Positions 1 to 12,968 of a DNA stretch of 64,000 nt are shown in pieces. The position numbers and the translations under genes are program-made. This DNA comes from Clavelina lepadiformis (Eukaryota; Chordata; Ascidiacea; Aplousobranchia; Clavelinidae). The first letter of the stretch is position 1, and each line of letters begins with the position of its first letter. The stretch lies in contig NC_135245.1 in assembly GCF_947623445.1 (NCBI RefSeq), positions 17,057,501 to 17,121,500 of the forward strand, given 5' to 3'. The notes under the pieces were generated by a model, which saw only the letters and a list, made by a program, of their open reading frames with translations, did not search any database and was not told the DNA's origin.

Positions 1-326
1 ATTGTATTGAAATAGTATAGTGAAAATGTAATATTGACTGAGGCGCAGTCATTAATCTTTTCTACGTCCACTGACATGCAGCATATCTGACGACTTACGT
101 AAACTTCGTCGAGGATAATATACTAATGTGGAGTTTTGAAAAGACTACGCCTGGACTCTATATTCACCATCGCCGTCACTAGAACCGGAGGTGTGCCCTA
201 AAACTGGTGTGTAAGATGTTTATGTCTACAGAATTTTCACGTCATATTCGACCTTAGTGACTTGGAAAGTTTGCACTTGGTTAACTCAGCAGTTTGCTGT
301 GTTTGGTGAGCAATGGTGGTTTAGAA

Positions 327-520
327 CAGTGGTTCCCAACCTTTCTATACCGGGGAACCGGTAAAGATCTTTTAAAATGTTCACAGACCGGCAACAAAAG
401 ATCGTAGTTAATAGAACAGATCTGTGTATTTTTGTTTGTTAATAAAAGTTGTCATTGCGTTTGCGGTAAGACGAGATATCAGTATCGGTATCGTAACTGC
501 GGTATCAGTTTTACTGTTAT
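327..520. mobile_element. hAT-like terminal fragment (one end only)
   Basis: The motif CAGTGGTTCCCAACCTTT at 327-344 is the classic terminal sequence of many animal hAT elements and their MITEs. No matching inverted end was found downstream, so this is at best one end of a decayed copy. The right boundary given is arbitrary. Confidence 0.3.
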
Positions 521-1168
521 GAATCGGCCAGACGTAAAAGGAGTTTTACAGGGAGCAACAACTTTGTAATGTTTATGAGTCCATATTAAAACTAGCTTAA
601 AACTAACAAATAGGCAAGGGAGAATTCAGGTTTTCATGAGCTTCTTCAGATGCATTAATTTATGTTTGGTATGGTATACCGATAATCTGTTAGCGCAATC
701 TTTATCCTCGGACTGATGAAAAATTTTGCACGACTTTAACTCGGTGTTGATTCCCAACCCCTTGTACCCCGCTTACCAAGTTGTTCTTTTAATTTTTGTT
801 ATAGGCATTGTCCGAATTTGAAACTGCTCTCTGCATTTCAATTTTCATAAATCGTCAACACAGTTTTTAGGCCCAGGCCTATCTGTACATGTTTTATAGC
901 AGTCGGTTCAACAGGGGCTTGTTGAAGTAAAAAAATCTTTCTGCTTGGTTATGATTGTGAAACTAACATTTAACCAAATTTTGGTGTAGGGCTTAACCTA
1001 TAGACCTAATGTAAATAGTAATTTGTTCAGTTAACATCCATTTCCTTTAACAAAACTTATGCTTTGTCAGTTTGTTTACTTGTTTACGGAAGCCCGGTTT
1101 CTTGTGAAAAATTATTTAAGCTACTTTCTAGTCTTAAATGCAGCTATTTAAACAAGATTATCTTGTTT

Positions 1169-1270
1169 GGGTCTAGTATACAAGTGCACTACCGGATAAC
1201 GTCGCAATTTGAGTAGCTGGGGGCTAGTATACAAAGGCATCCTGTGGTTGTGCACTTGTATACTGGACCC
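1169..1270. mobile_element. 102-bp fold-back MITE
   Basis: Two 21-bp arms, GGGTCTAGTATACAAGTGCA(C) at 1169-1189 and its inverted counterpart at 1250-1270, differ at one position. A third partial copy of the arm core (CTAGTATACAA) lies near 1224. The flanks TCTTGTTT and TTTTGTTT agree at 7 of 8 positions, as expected for an 8-bp hAT-type target duplication. It is too small to code for anything. Confidence 0.55.
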
Positions 1271-3952
1271 TTTTGTTTATGCAACTTAAAACGTTAAAGG
1301 AATAAATTGAATCTTGTATGCATTGTTAGGCTGTGCATGACATTCTTGTTAAAATGATATTGCATGACTTTATGTCTGTTGCTTTTAATGGACTCTACAG
1401 TCAATTCTTGGTTTTACTGATATGACGTGTGAGCTGTAACTGTTTGTAGTGAAATGGTGAACTTCTAACATTTGTCTCAATTTATTTATATCTACTAATC
1501 TTAAATTATTTGTTCTTTCATTATAGTTGCTGTGAAAAATATTGTTTGCACAACTACATCATACTGGATTTTTGAAACCAACAATCCAACACGACATGAT
1601 AACGGTACCTTATCCGTTGAAGCTTATTCTTTCGCCCAACCTTTTAGATACGTCGTTTGTTTAAAAGTATTAAAAAAATTTTTGACCATTATTAAAATCG
1701 AAAAAAATGTACCAACACTAATTAATTTATAGTAATATTTTCAATAACCATGGTGAGCTACAAAATTGTGAAGCTAGGAAAAATGGATAATTTTAGTGTG
1801 TTGCATTATTGCATTGCCTAATGCTGCTTATACGCATTCGAAAAACTACTTCTTCATCCTGTAGTTATCATTCAAGAATGTCAGTTTAGATGCACTCTAC
1901 CCAAGGCTATGTAACTACACATCGTAGTAGTTGAGTTATAAACAGACTTCGTCCTAATAGTAATATATAGGCCAAAGCAAATTTATGAGCACAAAATTTA
2001 GGACACAAAATTGCAAACTCAATCTGGTATTATGGCTTTGTATTACTGAAACATTTAACAAAATGCAACTAAATATAATAATATGGCTTAATTTTTGCTT
2101 TTTCGACTTATGTATAGTGAATTTAACTAATTATAGCTTTAGTGGCCGTGCTAGTTGTTACCAGCAAATATTAACGTTATTTCTCTTGAAAACGTTTTAA
2201 GCCTTTTCAGCTTTGTCAGTTTTTCCTGTTCATTGGTGCGTGTTAGTAGCTACTGGCTTAATTTTTCATCCCCACTGCGCTTTTGATAAAATTATGAAAT
2301 GATTGATTGATTAAGCATGAACTGCTTATTAATTGTATAAATTATCTGACACAATGCTTTGTAGTAGTACAGACTATTAATTTCTCTGCAATTTTTCCGA
2401 AATGTATTTAATTTAATCCAAGTCATTGCATAACAGGTCTCATTAAGGTTTTATTTAATTTACAATTTGCTTACCAATATGTCAGTATTTAAAGGTTTGA
2501 CGTTAGTTTCCTTGTCTTTTTATAGCCTATTACTAATACCGGTAGTTAACAAGATTATGGCAATGTCTGCATATATGCCAGTGTATTAACACTTAACCTG
2601 ACACCATACCGATTGCAAAATTTGATTCACATAAGCTTTTAATATTTACTGCGTTGTGTCTGGTTTTGGAAGCATTTCTTGACACCAAGTCATATCCTGA
2701 TTTGCATGTTGCGATTCCGGTTGTGAGTAATAAATGACGTAATGCATGATTTGTGTTTAGTGTTGTTATTGTAAACCAGTTGTGTTTTAGTAATTCTAAA
2801 ATTTGTCGCAGGCCTGAGCATATACATTTTTTATATATAAACCATAATATAAAACATTGTTAAGTACGCAATAGTGGTGAAATTTGTAAGTCTTTGACAA
2901 ATAATGCTTTGTAAAATAAGAAAAGTTCTGTTTAAACCTGATAATCATAGTGTCTGCAAATGTTCATTCGGCTTGGTACATTTTATTTTGTTTTCTGTTT
3001 TAATTTGAAACAAATTTTTATAGTTGTACTGTATATATATATATATATATTCATTTAGTAATCAAATGAGTGTACGTACATTTAAAGTACTTGTACATGT
3101 TGTGTAAATTTTAGATTTCAAGATCGTGCAGGATATGTCGATGAGACAATGACCATTATGGCCTTTAACATAGACACTTTGCTCATCTTAAGTGCTCTTA
3201 AAACATTGTTTCATCTCCAAAATTAAATTTTTGTTTGAGTCACTTCTAGTCACCGCTAGGCTCATTACTATTTATAAGTAATGGAACTTGGTGTACTGAA
3301 CACATTGGTAACATACAGTATTCTGCTATGCTCACAAGTACCATTTCATGTTTACTAGTATATTTTTTATAAGCTTACAACATCAAACATGAAAAGGGCA
3401 TTAGTGTGAAAGAGTCTGTTATGTGTGGTATATTATGTAAAACCGTAACTGGTTTTTTATTTTATTGTTATTATTTTATATTTTATGTGTCTCAAAGATA
3501 CATATAATATATATATATGTATAGATAGATAGATAAACATCAGTTTATATCTTTGCTTTAAAAGTATTTATACATCTAAGTCAATAGTGACAGGCTCAGT
3601 ATGTTTGAAACATTATTTAGCTTTGGCCATTGCAGAAATAGAGTTTTATTGGCTATGTTCAATTAATACTGCGATTGATGAAAGAATGATACTGCTATGT
3701 GTTTTACAGAAATATTTAAATTTGTTTAAACTGAATACCACTATAGTGCTATGTATGCGTAAAAGTCATAGTCTATATATATAGTTCTTAAAACTACTCC
3801 AAATTTATTTAAATCACTCAAAAAATTTAAAACTGCAAGCCACATAAGTTTTTTAAATTTTGCAGTGTCCATATAATTTTTAAACAAATCTTTTCATTCC
3901 AAACTTTTAAGTGGTACTGGAGTAGGTTGACTTTAACTGCATATTTCCTGCC

Positions 3953-5576
3953 ATGACCGAAAAAATTCGAGATGGAATTAGCCGTGAGCTGCGCTATATG
4001 GAATACAGATTGCGTAAGCGTCGCTCAGAACGTGATAAAAAGAAGTCTAAGAATGATAACACGAAGAATTATCCAACAATGGCTGATCAAGATGAAAACT
4101 TTTCTCCAGAATTGAAGGAAGCTCTTCCATCTACTGCAGGAGAGGAAGACCTCCAATTACAAGTTAGTATTTTTTTAGAATTTCATGATTTTTTGAACCA
4201 CTTTGTGAGGCACCTGCCAAAAAAATTGGTAGGAATATCAAACCATTTCAGAAGCAGAATCATTTTATTGAATGAAAAGCTTGCCTGTATTTTTTGCAAT
4301 AAATGATCTCGCTGTGTTTGTCATATTATATAGCTATTGCTTCCAGGTTGCACTTGCCATGAGCAGAGAAGAAGCAGCAGAAAATGAGAAGTCAGAAATG
4401 AGTGATAAGATTAAATTGGAAATGGCCCTGAAGGAGAGTGCTGAGGTTGCAGCGAAAGCTACTGCCAAGGTTACACCTTCCCATTCTTCATCATCGACCA
4501 ATAATCAAAAGAGTGATCCATGGGGAGGACCAGCACCGCAAAATACGCAAAACTCGTTTGATCCATTTGAAACAAGTGATCCGCCAAAATCATTAGTTAC
4601 CAATGGCTTTGAAAGTAATGCATGGGGAAGTGCAAGTGCGACTGCCAATGCCAATAACAGCATACAAAAACAAACTGCTGATCCGTGGGGGAATCAAAAC
4701 TCAGCCGGTGTGCCTGGAATATTGCCGCCACCAGCTAAAAGCGTTACCAAGAAAGTTAATCCGTGGGGAACATCACAGCCTGGTCAAAGCAACTCTGACC
4801 CATGGGGAACAGGACCCAGTAGTGCTTCTAATGATTTTGGTACAACAGCAAGTGACCCGTGGAGCTCATCAACACCAGCTGTTAGCAACATGGTTAATCC
4901 GGTATCTTCTCAAAATGATGTCACGTTCAATGCTTTCATGCAACAGAATGGAACAACAACAACCCCAAATGATGCCTCGGATCCATTTCCAAACTTCAGT
5001 CAGATGTCTATCCAACCACAACCCACGCCTGCTGCTTATTCCGGGCAAGATTGGTTGGCGTCAAACGTCCTCACTCCACACTCAATTAATGAACCGCAAC
5101 CTACAATATCCGACTTCAACGATAACAGTATAAATGATGCAATGACGAAGGAAAAAACAGGCTCTTTTCTTGGTGAAAATGCATCTCTGGTGAATATAGA
5201 TAGTTTGGTTACAAAACCTCCCACCACACATCCTTACATCACAATGAACACACCAACATCTGGTTCGATTGGAGCAAACCGCAACCCGTTCAATCAAAAG
5301 GGCCCATCACCATCACTTAATCAATTAAAAGGAAATAACCAGTCTGCATTTGCTGGACAACCAGCACCGCAGCTCCAATCTGTGGCAGGAACCACCGGGG
5401 CTTTCCAGGTGGGTATGCAGCCCAACCCTATGGTTGCAAATATGGCAATGGGTGGAATGGCAATGCAGCCATCATATGGTATGCCTCCCATGGCTGCGAA
5501 TGTGAATCCATTTGGTACTCCACAGATGACACAAGCTAACATGTTTCCTTCCCAGCAAAATCAATCCTTATTTTAA
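3953..5576 (+). CDS. Epsin, C-terminal exons (clathrin adaptor)
   Basis: Exons 3953-4162 and 4347-5576 join in phase 0 across a 184-bp GT-AG intron and end in TAA, giving 479 codons from the first ATG. Residues about 64-83 form a ubiquitin-interacting motif (EEDLQLQ, then ALAMSREEA). Four DPW motifs lie at roughly residues 127-240, with two DPF motifs that would bind the AP-2 alpha ear. LVNIDSLV near residue 351 is a clathrin box, and NPF motifs near 382 and 457 are EH-domain ligands. This order matches epsins, which link ubiquitinated cargo, clathrin and AP-2 at the plasma membrane. No ENTH domain, normally the N-terminal ~140 residues, is seen. The frame is open back to 3926, just after an AG, so the first exon may be internal with ENTH exons upstream of the window, or ATG 3953 may start a short isoform. 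The stretch before the UIM (residues 1-40) is unusually basic. Identification as epsin is firm; the start is not. Confidence 0.88.
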
Positions 5577-8500
5577 AGCAACGAAACCAGGGATAAACTC
5601 TTGAATTTAAAATTGTCAAGTTTTTTTGCTATTTGTAAATGATAAGAATTTGGCATACTTCATACTATTTCGATATAACGCAAAAAGGTACTGGCTACAA
5701 AATAACTATTCTTACACCGGGTATCTTTTAGTCTTGTGTGTACGAGAGGTTTTTCAACTTTATGTTTGTATTGGTTAATGTGCGTTTTGCAAGGTTTAGG
5801 CCGGTATAATCAGTCGTTGTAGGTAACCTAGAATGGCTTATGTCTGTTCAACACCAGCAAGCCAATAGATTGGATTAATGATTCATGTATGCCGAGCAAA
5901 GTACAGCTATTAAGTTCGACATTCTTCTTATCAACTTGCTAGCTGCTGCAACGTAATAAGGTTGTTGTCTTTGTGCTTTTTGTCAAATTGATCTTGCTCT
6001 TCGGCAAGATGGATTTGAAGCAATCTTTAACCATTCGCTGTGTCTTCGGCTAATGGTTATTGTTGCGTATTTCGTCGTTACGGCTTCGGTTAATCGTTAA
6101 AGCCAATAAATTGCGGATAGCTACGAAATCTAGCGTCATTGTGCCGTGAAAAATTCCTGGTTTGCAATTTGCCCAAAAATAAATTACGAAGGAAGTCGTT
6201 GGGCAACGAACACTCGCCGTAGCACGTTTGTGCTTCGAGTTCGTAATTGTTTTATATTTTCCGGTGCGCCGCTGCAGCATTTTGATTGCTTTGCCTGCAC
6301 AAGCTTGTAACTGAGGCTGACCTGGGTATTTACATTTTTGATTGTTTTAATTACCGCCTTTGAAAAGCGAACAATTGCATAATTTTCTCCTGTAAAGTAT
6401 TTCACAACGTAATAGCTTAAAAAAACGGAAAACTCTTTTGTTTTTGTCGGTGTATTACACATAGTTTGTGCATATCACTCGAGTCGCTTGTCGGTTCGTC
6501 ATTGATTGGAATTTTCACTTTAACGTTTGTATGTTCACTCGTGTTATTTGGTTGCCTTCAGTTTGAATTATCAGTCTTGTCGTAAACACTTGCACTTTTT
6601 GCTGGTTATGTTAACTTCGCATAATTGCAATTGTTGAATATACAACAAATTTGTAATTGGTGGTTTGTAGCTCCTACTTGTAATAATCATTGTATGTTAT
6701 TTCCCTGACAAAACCGTTCGCGTTGCTTGAATTCATTTCGTCATTTGACTTAGCCTGCGCCTACAATCCTTTATGAAGACTTAGCACATATTATTTAATG
6801 GTGGCCAATATTTTCTTGTGTATATATATATAGTTTCATTAATCGTGTATCGTTGTCTCTGTCATGTATTGTACATCCGTCTTTGTGCTCTATAAGTGAC
6901 AAGCAATTTACGGTTTACATCCGATTGCTGTGATTGGTGGAAACCGGTCCCGCCTTTGCCATCATTGTCCTGTTGAAGCTCATAACTGATTGGCAGCTTG
7001 TGCATATTCCACTATTTCTTTTAATTTAGTTACGTAATCGTCATGACTTAAATATTCGTGATAAATTCTTCTCATGTGTTTAAGGCATAACTCTAAGCGA
7101 ATAAATAAATGTCTGCATTGTAAACCGATGGATGTCAGGTTGCTGGTTTAATCGAAACATTCGATACGGTTTTGGAATCACAGCCATTTGTTTGCTCACC
7201 TTGTATGTATAGAAAGCTTACCCTGTACACATCACATACACTCTTCGGCGGGTTACGTACACATTTCGTGTTGTTATAAACCTGTAACAGATTATGTGAA
7301 AATGCTATGAATTGTCTTTGAAAAATTATTATCATTAAGACCATTTATAATAATCACTTTATTTCAGTGATGTAGTGCAATTTCGTTTAGTTAATTGTGT
7401 TGTAATTAATCTTGGCGCAAATGTAAGGTATTGGGATATAAATAGAAACGTGTTGAAATGGGTTGTCCTTGTCTTTTGTTTCTCATAGCAGGATCACTGA
7501 ACCGTATTTTCGGTCACGTGATTAGCACCGCGCCACCGATGCCACGTAATGATGATGCCAAGGGCTATCGTAGGGAAAATACGCAACCATGGCACATGAG
7601 TAAAAATTGCCGTAGCTTAAATTATTCATTGCGGCCACCCGAAAACAATTAAGCGTATTTGGCGGTAAAGGGTCATGTCTTCACAGCATTAACTTATTCT
7701 TTGTTTTACTTATTTGCTATTCTGTGGCTGGGCTTCTACCTTAATTCTTCACCAGGTAAACGCAAACCGCCAAAGAAGAATCCTTCTCACGCATTTAAGG
7801 AAGTTTCTTGACAAAAGAACTTTAAATATGAGAACTTACTTTGTTTTATCTCTACCAGTAGACTGACTATATTGGAATTATTCAGATGTGGTTGTATGCG
7901 CAAGCTGTGCCTCTTTAGCATTTTAACAAGTCCACTGTAAATCAAAAAAATGTAGCTGATTATACGATGTTTGCGTCCGTTTTGTTAGTTACAGTATTTG
8001 CATTAATTACATTATGGTACTTAGAATGATCTTATGAGCAATACATTGTTGTGAGCCGCTATACAAAAGATGCCTTTGTTCTTGCCTTCACACTGATGTG
8101 TGATTGTAGGAAAAGTAATGACGTAAACTCCCAGATGTTGTATCGTCCAGCGAGTATGTGCATAATGCATGTATATAATCACTTGCGGACGGCTTCGAAA
8201 CGTTTACATCGAATCCATCCCTGCGTGTTTACACAATTGCCATGTGGATGTCACGTGTTGAACTCAAATTAAATACGTATGCGGTGTTCTTGCAAAGCAT
8301 GCTGAACGTTAGAGGGTAGTTCAAGGTATAATGCTCGCCAAACGGTCAGTATTATTTGTTATGCGGTGGGATTTATTCACTTTGGACACCATTACTACCA
8401 TGTATGGTTTTCTAAAGTCATATGATAGATGACCAGCGGCCAAGTTTGCGGTTTTCCGAAAGTGGTGTCATACTTAGAACAAAGAAAAGTAGTGGTGCGT

Positions 8501-8815
8501 TTACTTAGTAAATATATCGTGCTTTCTAACAAATAAGTGTCAGCAAGGCTGACTGAGTTTTAACGAAGCGCAATTACTAAGTTTTCCGTTGAGTTTTACA
8601 CATAATTTAGCTATTGCACGAATAACTAAATGAAACAAATTTACAGAAATTCTTAATGGATATGATTAAACCACAAGCAACTGAAGACAGAATTGGTGTT
8701 TTCTTAGAAAACAACACTCTCTCTTCATTTTGTTTCCGAATTTAAGCCATACTGGATTCATTGTGTTTTCAATACTTGCTTACCTTGATTTCGATCGCAC
8801 TTTACTAGGGATGGG

Positions 8816-9229
8816 CCGATACGAACCCAAACCCGAATAAATTCGCCGAATATCGCCTTTATGGAAGATTCGGGCGAACACGAATACCAACAATGGCGAA
8901 CCCGAACACAATATTACTTATAAATTTACTGACTTTCGTTAAAAATGATGATCTAGTTTCCCGACAAAGCTAAACTGGAGTCAGCAATACTTACAATGAA
9001 GGTCGTTTTCCTAACGATTTTGCTTTTTCAATCGTTTTTTAAAGACAATTTTTCGAAAGAAAGCGATTTGTTTATCGATTACACCATGTTACAAGCAAGG
9101 CTTGACAACTTTTGGATGAAATTTTATTGTTTGGTTCTAATACGAATAGATTCGGGATTCGTTCGTGTCGACCTTCATGATATTCGGGTTCGCACGAACC
9201 CGAATAATCTTCCTCGTGGCACATCCCTA
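8816..9229. mobile_element. hAT-like MITE rich in GAACCCGAA repeats
   Basis: The ends read TAGGGATGGGCC and GGCACATCCCTA, inverted repeats typical of hAT elements. The flanks CACTTTAC and CTCTTTAC match at 7 of 8 positions, giving an 8-bp target duplication. Subterminal DNA on both sides repeats GAACCCGAAT and its complement several times, so the copy can fold into a long imperfect hairpin. No transposase frame is present; it is non-autonomous. Confidence 0.65.
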
Positions 9230-9905
9230 CTCTTTACTGATTTGTTATTTAAACAAACTCAAACTGAATGACCCCAATTACACCATAATGCCATGCGCAC
9301 GGTTGGAAATCTTTTGCTCTATCTTACTTGAAATTATTTGTGACTGCCGCTGAGTCGGGCTATGATGGACGCGTCGATTCCTACACCGGGGGTAATTCCA
9401 CAATATAAACAATGCATCACAAACAGTGCAATTTTCCATTATTACGATATTGTAGGATATCTGTGAGAGTTGTTTTGAGCGACAGCAAGTTATGGAAAAA
9501 TGGAGAAATTGGCAAAGATAGATAAAGGACACGATTATTAGGACTTATTGGTTGTTAAGGTCCTGAAGTGGTTCATTCATGGAATGAGATCATGTGACTA
9601 ACAAACTAAATTGTGAGTACAGAATACGAGTAGTACCACAGACCAGCCCGTTTATCAGAAACAAAGCTCAATGTTTGACACCGAAAAAGCATTGTCCGTC
9701 TTTGTCTTGGCAACAAATGGAGCATCAGCGCCTCCTAGTGGTTTTTGAAATATACAGTTGTCATGCGGCGATAGGTGGCGCCACAATGTTTCATTTAACA
9801 GTAATTCCAAACCTATTTCCAGTCACGGGGACCCTTTATAGGAATTTTTGAAGTCTGTGTATTCCCACAATACAGATTTCAAAAAATTTTTAAATTGATA
9901 ATTGT

Positions 9906-10072
9906 TGCGGGTTGTCAGGGACGGCCTTAGGCCAATGCGACTGCGTCGGGTCTCTCGCTTTTCGGTGCCTCGCGCTACCACAAACAATTATTATTATTAT
10001 TATTATATTATTATTATTTTATTATTATTATTATTATTATTATTATATTATTATATATTATTATTATTATTA
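9906..10072. repeat. (ATT)n microsatellite with GC-rich leader
   Basis: About 85 bp of ATT repeats (9987-10072), with a few breaks, follow a GC-richer segment (9906-9980). A unique body ending in a simple-sequence tail is the pattern left by some LINE or SINE retroposons. I could not identify a family, so the retroposon reading is tentative; the microsatellite itself is plain. Confidence 0.6.
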
Positions 10073-10250
10073 ACAAACAAATAACAATTTAGCTTTTACT
10101 TTGCGTAAATCACAGTGTTATGTCTTAATTTGTTCTCGAAAGCGAATGTTTTGAATGCCTCGCTTGCTAAGGTCGCCTCTGCGTGTCGTAACAGAGATTG
10201 CTATAGCAATACTACAGTACTTATTTTTGACCGTTTGTACATGCTATGGG

Positions 10251-11528
10251 CAGTGGCGAGTTAAGCGAGTGTCTGACTGGGCGGAAGCCGGTGCCCCTCG
10301 AAATTCAGAGTCCCCGTGAGTTGAAAAACACGTAGTTATATATCAACAGAAAGAGCTTAATTCTGGTTTTAAATAGAGTTTTCTGTTCATTACAAGAAAG
10401 TCAAAGTCTGGTAGTTTCTTGTGTTTGTCGATTCTCTTGACATTGTTACGTCACTAATTCACCCACTCAGTTAGGTCCTGAGCACATTCAAACGACAACT
10501 CGCGTGAAATCATTCACTGGCTGTCATGGATCGGTAAAGTTATAACGTTATAACTACCTTGGTTTGGTTCTAAAATATCTAATTAATTGCACTTTTCCCA
10601 GTCAATCTTAAAATTGAACAGGTAATGGTAAACTAACGCCAGTAATTTCTTCTAAAAATATAAAAACGTTGTCGTATTTGTAACATATTTTTAAACGTTA
10701 ATACGATTCAAGCCGTTTTATACTTTTCCGCATCATAAGAACAACGTCCTGGCAAAAACTTAAAGATTCTTTACCCACAGTCTCTCGGTGTAGGCCTACC
10801 TTAGGTTAATTTTGGAGCTATTGCCGCAGCTTAATAGCATTCGGATGACATATGCCCTATGGTTTACTTAACACAAAAATTGCATCCATATGTTCCTGTT
10901 TCTGAAGAAATAGCTGGTATCGTACAAATTCACGTCTCTAATAACATGATGACGAATTAATTTTATTGTAGGCTATTAACCGCAGCGTTTTAGCATTAAC
11001 AAAACCTCGTGTCGAGTTGGAAAAAGTTGGATTCGTCCATGGAAACACCAATTATTATAACAGGTTTTGATATTTCTGCAAATCCGTATCTACAAAATAA
11101 CTAATGACGAGCAAACTAACCAAACATGCACAGATAGTTTGTCACGTTGGTAGTGAATTAATGAAATCTGTTTTTGTGTGCCCATAGTCAATACATTTAT
11201 TTGTATTCTGTATTGACAAGAGTTTGCCCATTTACAAAACTACTAAAAACATTTCCCACCGATCTATCTGTTGTTAATCTGTCTGTTTGATCGATCGCTG
11301 AAATTGATGTAGGACAAATTTTTTTGGGTGGAATAAGATGTTTTTGTGACAATTTCACACAAAAAGCCTTTCGAAACTTCTGGTATCATTAATTAAATGT
11401 CGAGGGATTGTTTGGTTAAAATTTAAGTACGTCTAGCGTAACGCAATATCAAATCACTGAGTACTACTGGTACAAAGACCGATTTTACCAAAGGCCCCTT
11501 ACTCAATTTCAGTCTTAATACGCCCCTG
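10251..11528. mobile_element. Decayed DNA transposon with hAT-like ends
   Basis: The left end CAGTGGCGAGTTAAG and the inverted right end CAGGGGCGTATTAAG agree at most positions. The flanking octamers GCTATGGG and GATATAGG match at 6 of 8, compatible with a worn 8-bp duplication. No transposase frame remains in the 1.28 kb between them. Both match scores are modest, so pairing of these two ends could be coincidence. Confidence 0.35.
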
Positions 11529-11898
11529 GATATAGGTATAGGTATAAGTAGAATGGTGTGTGTGTCCATCACACAAGTTTCTTGGGTTTAACAGCTTTTG
11601 GTAGGAAAAAATGGAAAACAAAGTTTCACTGACATCTTTTCTGGGAAAATTTGATGAAATAATTACCTTGGTTTCATTATGACTCAATGAGAAAAACATA
11701 TAAGAGATATGTTTCATTTTATCTAAATCCTGCACAGACTGGAATATAGTACCGCTTAAGGCTTTTTGATTAACGATACATTCTCTCAATTTAGACATGC
11801 TGGGTTAACTATTAAAACTTAGCAACAAATCTAATTGACATGAAAAATGAAATGTGATTGTGCACAATTAACTGCTTATGATTTTCCAAGTATAGTTC

Positions 11899-12968
11899 TT
11901 AATCTGGGTTGAAAAATTTCTCGCAAAGAGCACGATAAGCTGTTTCACAATGGTCATCGTCGGTGCGAAATCCCCGACTTTCCGGCCATATGTTCCCGCA
12001 GTCTTGACCTCTACCTCCGTCATCGGGTTGACCTCTGTCCCAATGCGCGTTAGAAGTCGTAGCAGGAGTTCCATCCACCCATTTCCAAACTCCTTCTTGT
12101 TCAGCGTCCGTAAGTCCTATCCAAGCATCATTGATGGACCGAGGTTTAAGTAAGACTCGTGCAATAGACCTAAAGATGAGACACCTTTAACTAAAAGTCA
12201 CGCTTTCCAGACAAATAAGAAACTTTATTTACAAATACAAAACAAACAACGTTGGCAATTGGAATTGCATTGTTGGTTTACACTCTTGTGTTGTAATCTT
12301 TCATTCCTACAACCGTCAGATCAGCTCCCATATCCTGACAAACTTCGCGACTTTTCTGCCAGTTATGTCGTCCAGGTGTGACGCGATATTGATAACCGTT
12401 TGAAGCGGTATACCACTTCAGCTCTGGACGAAAGTGAGTCTTATTTAATAGGCAAAAGTAGGCCTACAAGTTTTTTATTTTTCTACAAGCCCAGCACCTT
12501 CTTTGGCAGTTTCAAGTTCACGTTCTAATTGTTCCATCTGTGTAACTAAATCCCTCGTAGATCCACGCTCTCCCTGCGTTATTGTGAATAAGTGTCACTT
12601 GTTTATAAAAGCAATAAACAATATACAACTATTGTGAAAATTGGTAATAGCTTTTAATCTTAGTTTTAACGCATATTGCTACTTTTACACCAAACAAATT
12701 TAGCTGAATTCATCGGAGTTAACTTCCTTTTCCACCGTCGACTACTTTTACAACCAATTTAAATTTATACTTTTGTCCCCTTTTCTCCTTTGGGTCCATT
12801 TTTTCCTTGTCTTGCTTGTGTACTTTCAGGTGTAATGGGTAGATTATTTTCTGATCCACAGTTGCAATTGAAAATCGGTTGCTCGTTACACTGTGCATTG
12901 TTGCTTGTGCCTTGAGCTTGCACGTTGAACGTGATACATGCAATTATTACAACAACAATTTTTATCAT
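11899..12968 (-). CDS. Collectin-like C-type lectin, gene A
   Basis: Four exons join cleanly: 12771-12968, 12498-12573, 12282-12423 and 11899-12169 (phases 0, 1, 2), giving 228 residues and a TAA stop. Residues 1-19 are a signal peptide. A cysteine-bearing N-terminal segment (C-N-C near residues 35-37) could form inter-chain bonds. A very short collagen stretch (GPKGEKGTKGERG) and a ~20-residue heptad-like neck follow, then a C-type lectin domain. The domain shows WIGLTD, WKWVDG, a QPD motif linked in the family to galactose-type ligands, and the C-terminal cysteine pair. Secretion and glycan binding are inferred from the family. The same exon lengths and phases recur in gene B at 58667-60505. 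The cluster of collagen triplets is much shorter than in mannose-binding lectins. The start is fixed by the signal peptide; an AG 16 nt upstream could be a 5' UTR or spliced-leader acceptor. Confidence 0.85.

Larger units (their letters stand above)
1..3925. other. Gene-free stretch before the epsin exons
   Basis: No coding exon could be supported on either strand. The stretch may be intergenic DNA or a long intron of the epsin gene whose first visible exon begins near 3926-3953. It holds a hAT-like terminal motif near 327, a 102-bp fold-back element at 1169-1270, and short AT/GATA microsatellites near 3031-3050 and 3505-3535. I looked for ENTH-domain exons here and found none that hold a frame. 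Confidence 0.5.
5577..11898. other. Gene-free spacer between epsin and the first lectin
   Basis: No ORF here shows recognisable family motifs or plausible exon structure. The epsin 3' UTR must occupy the first few hundred bases. The rest contains a hAT-like MITE (8816-9229), a GC-richer segment ending in (ATT)n (about 9906-10072) and a decayed element with hAT-like ends (10251-11528). The 73-codon frame at 8051-8272 and others of that size look like chance. Confidence 0.5.

Noticed and set aside
1532-1732. Frame beginning MKNIV after an AG, recalling the KNIVHNY start of epsin ENTH domains
   Set aside because: The match is only a few residues, needs a frame change to reach HNY, and the following sequence does not resemble ENTH.
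4603-5133. 176-codon second frame inside the epsin exon
   Set aside because: Overlaps the epsin coding frame, which carries clear family motifs; a shadow frame.
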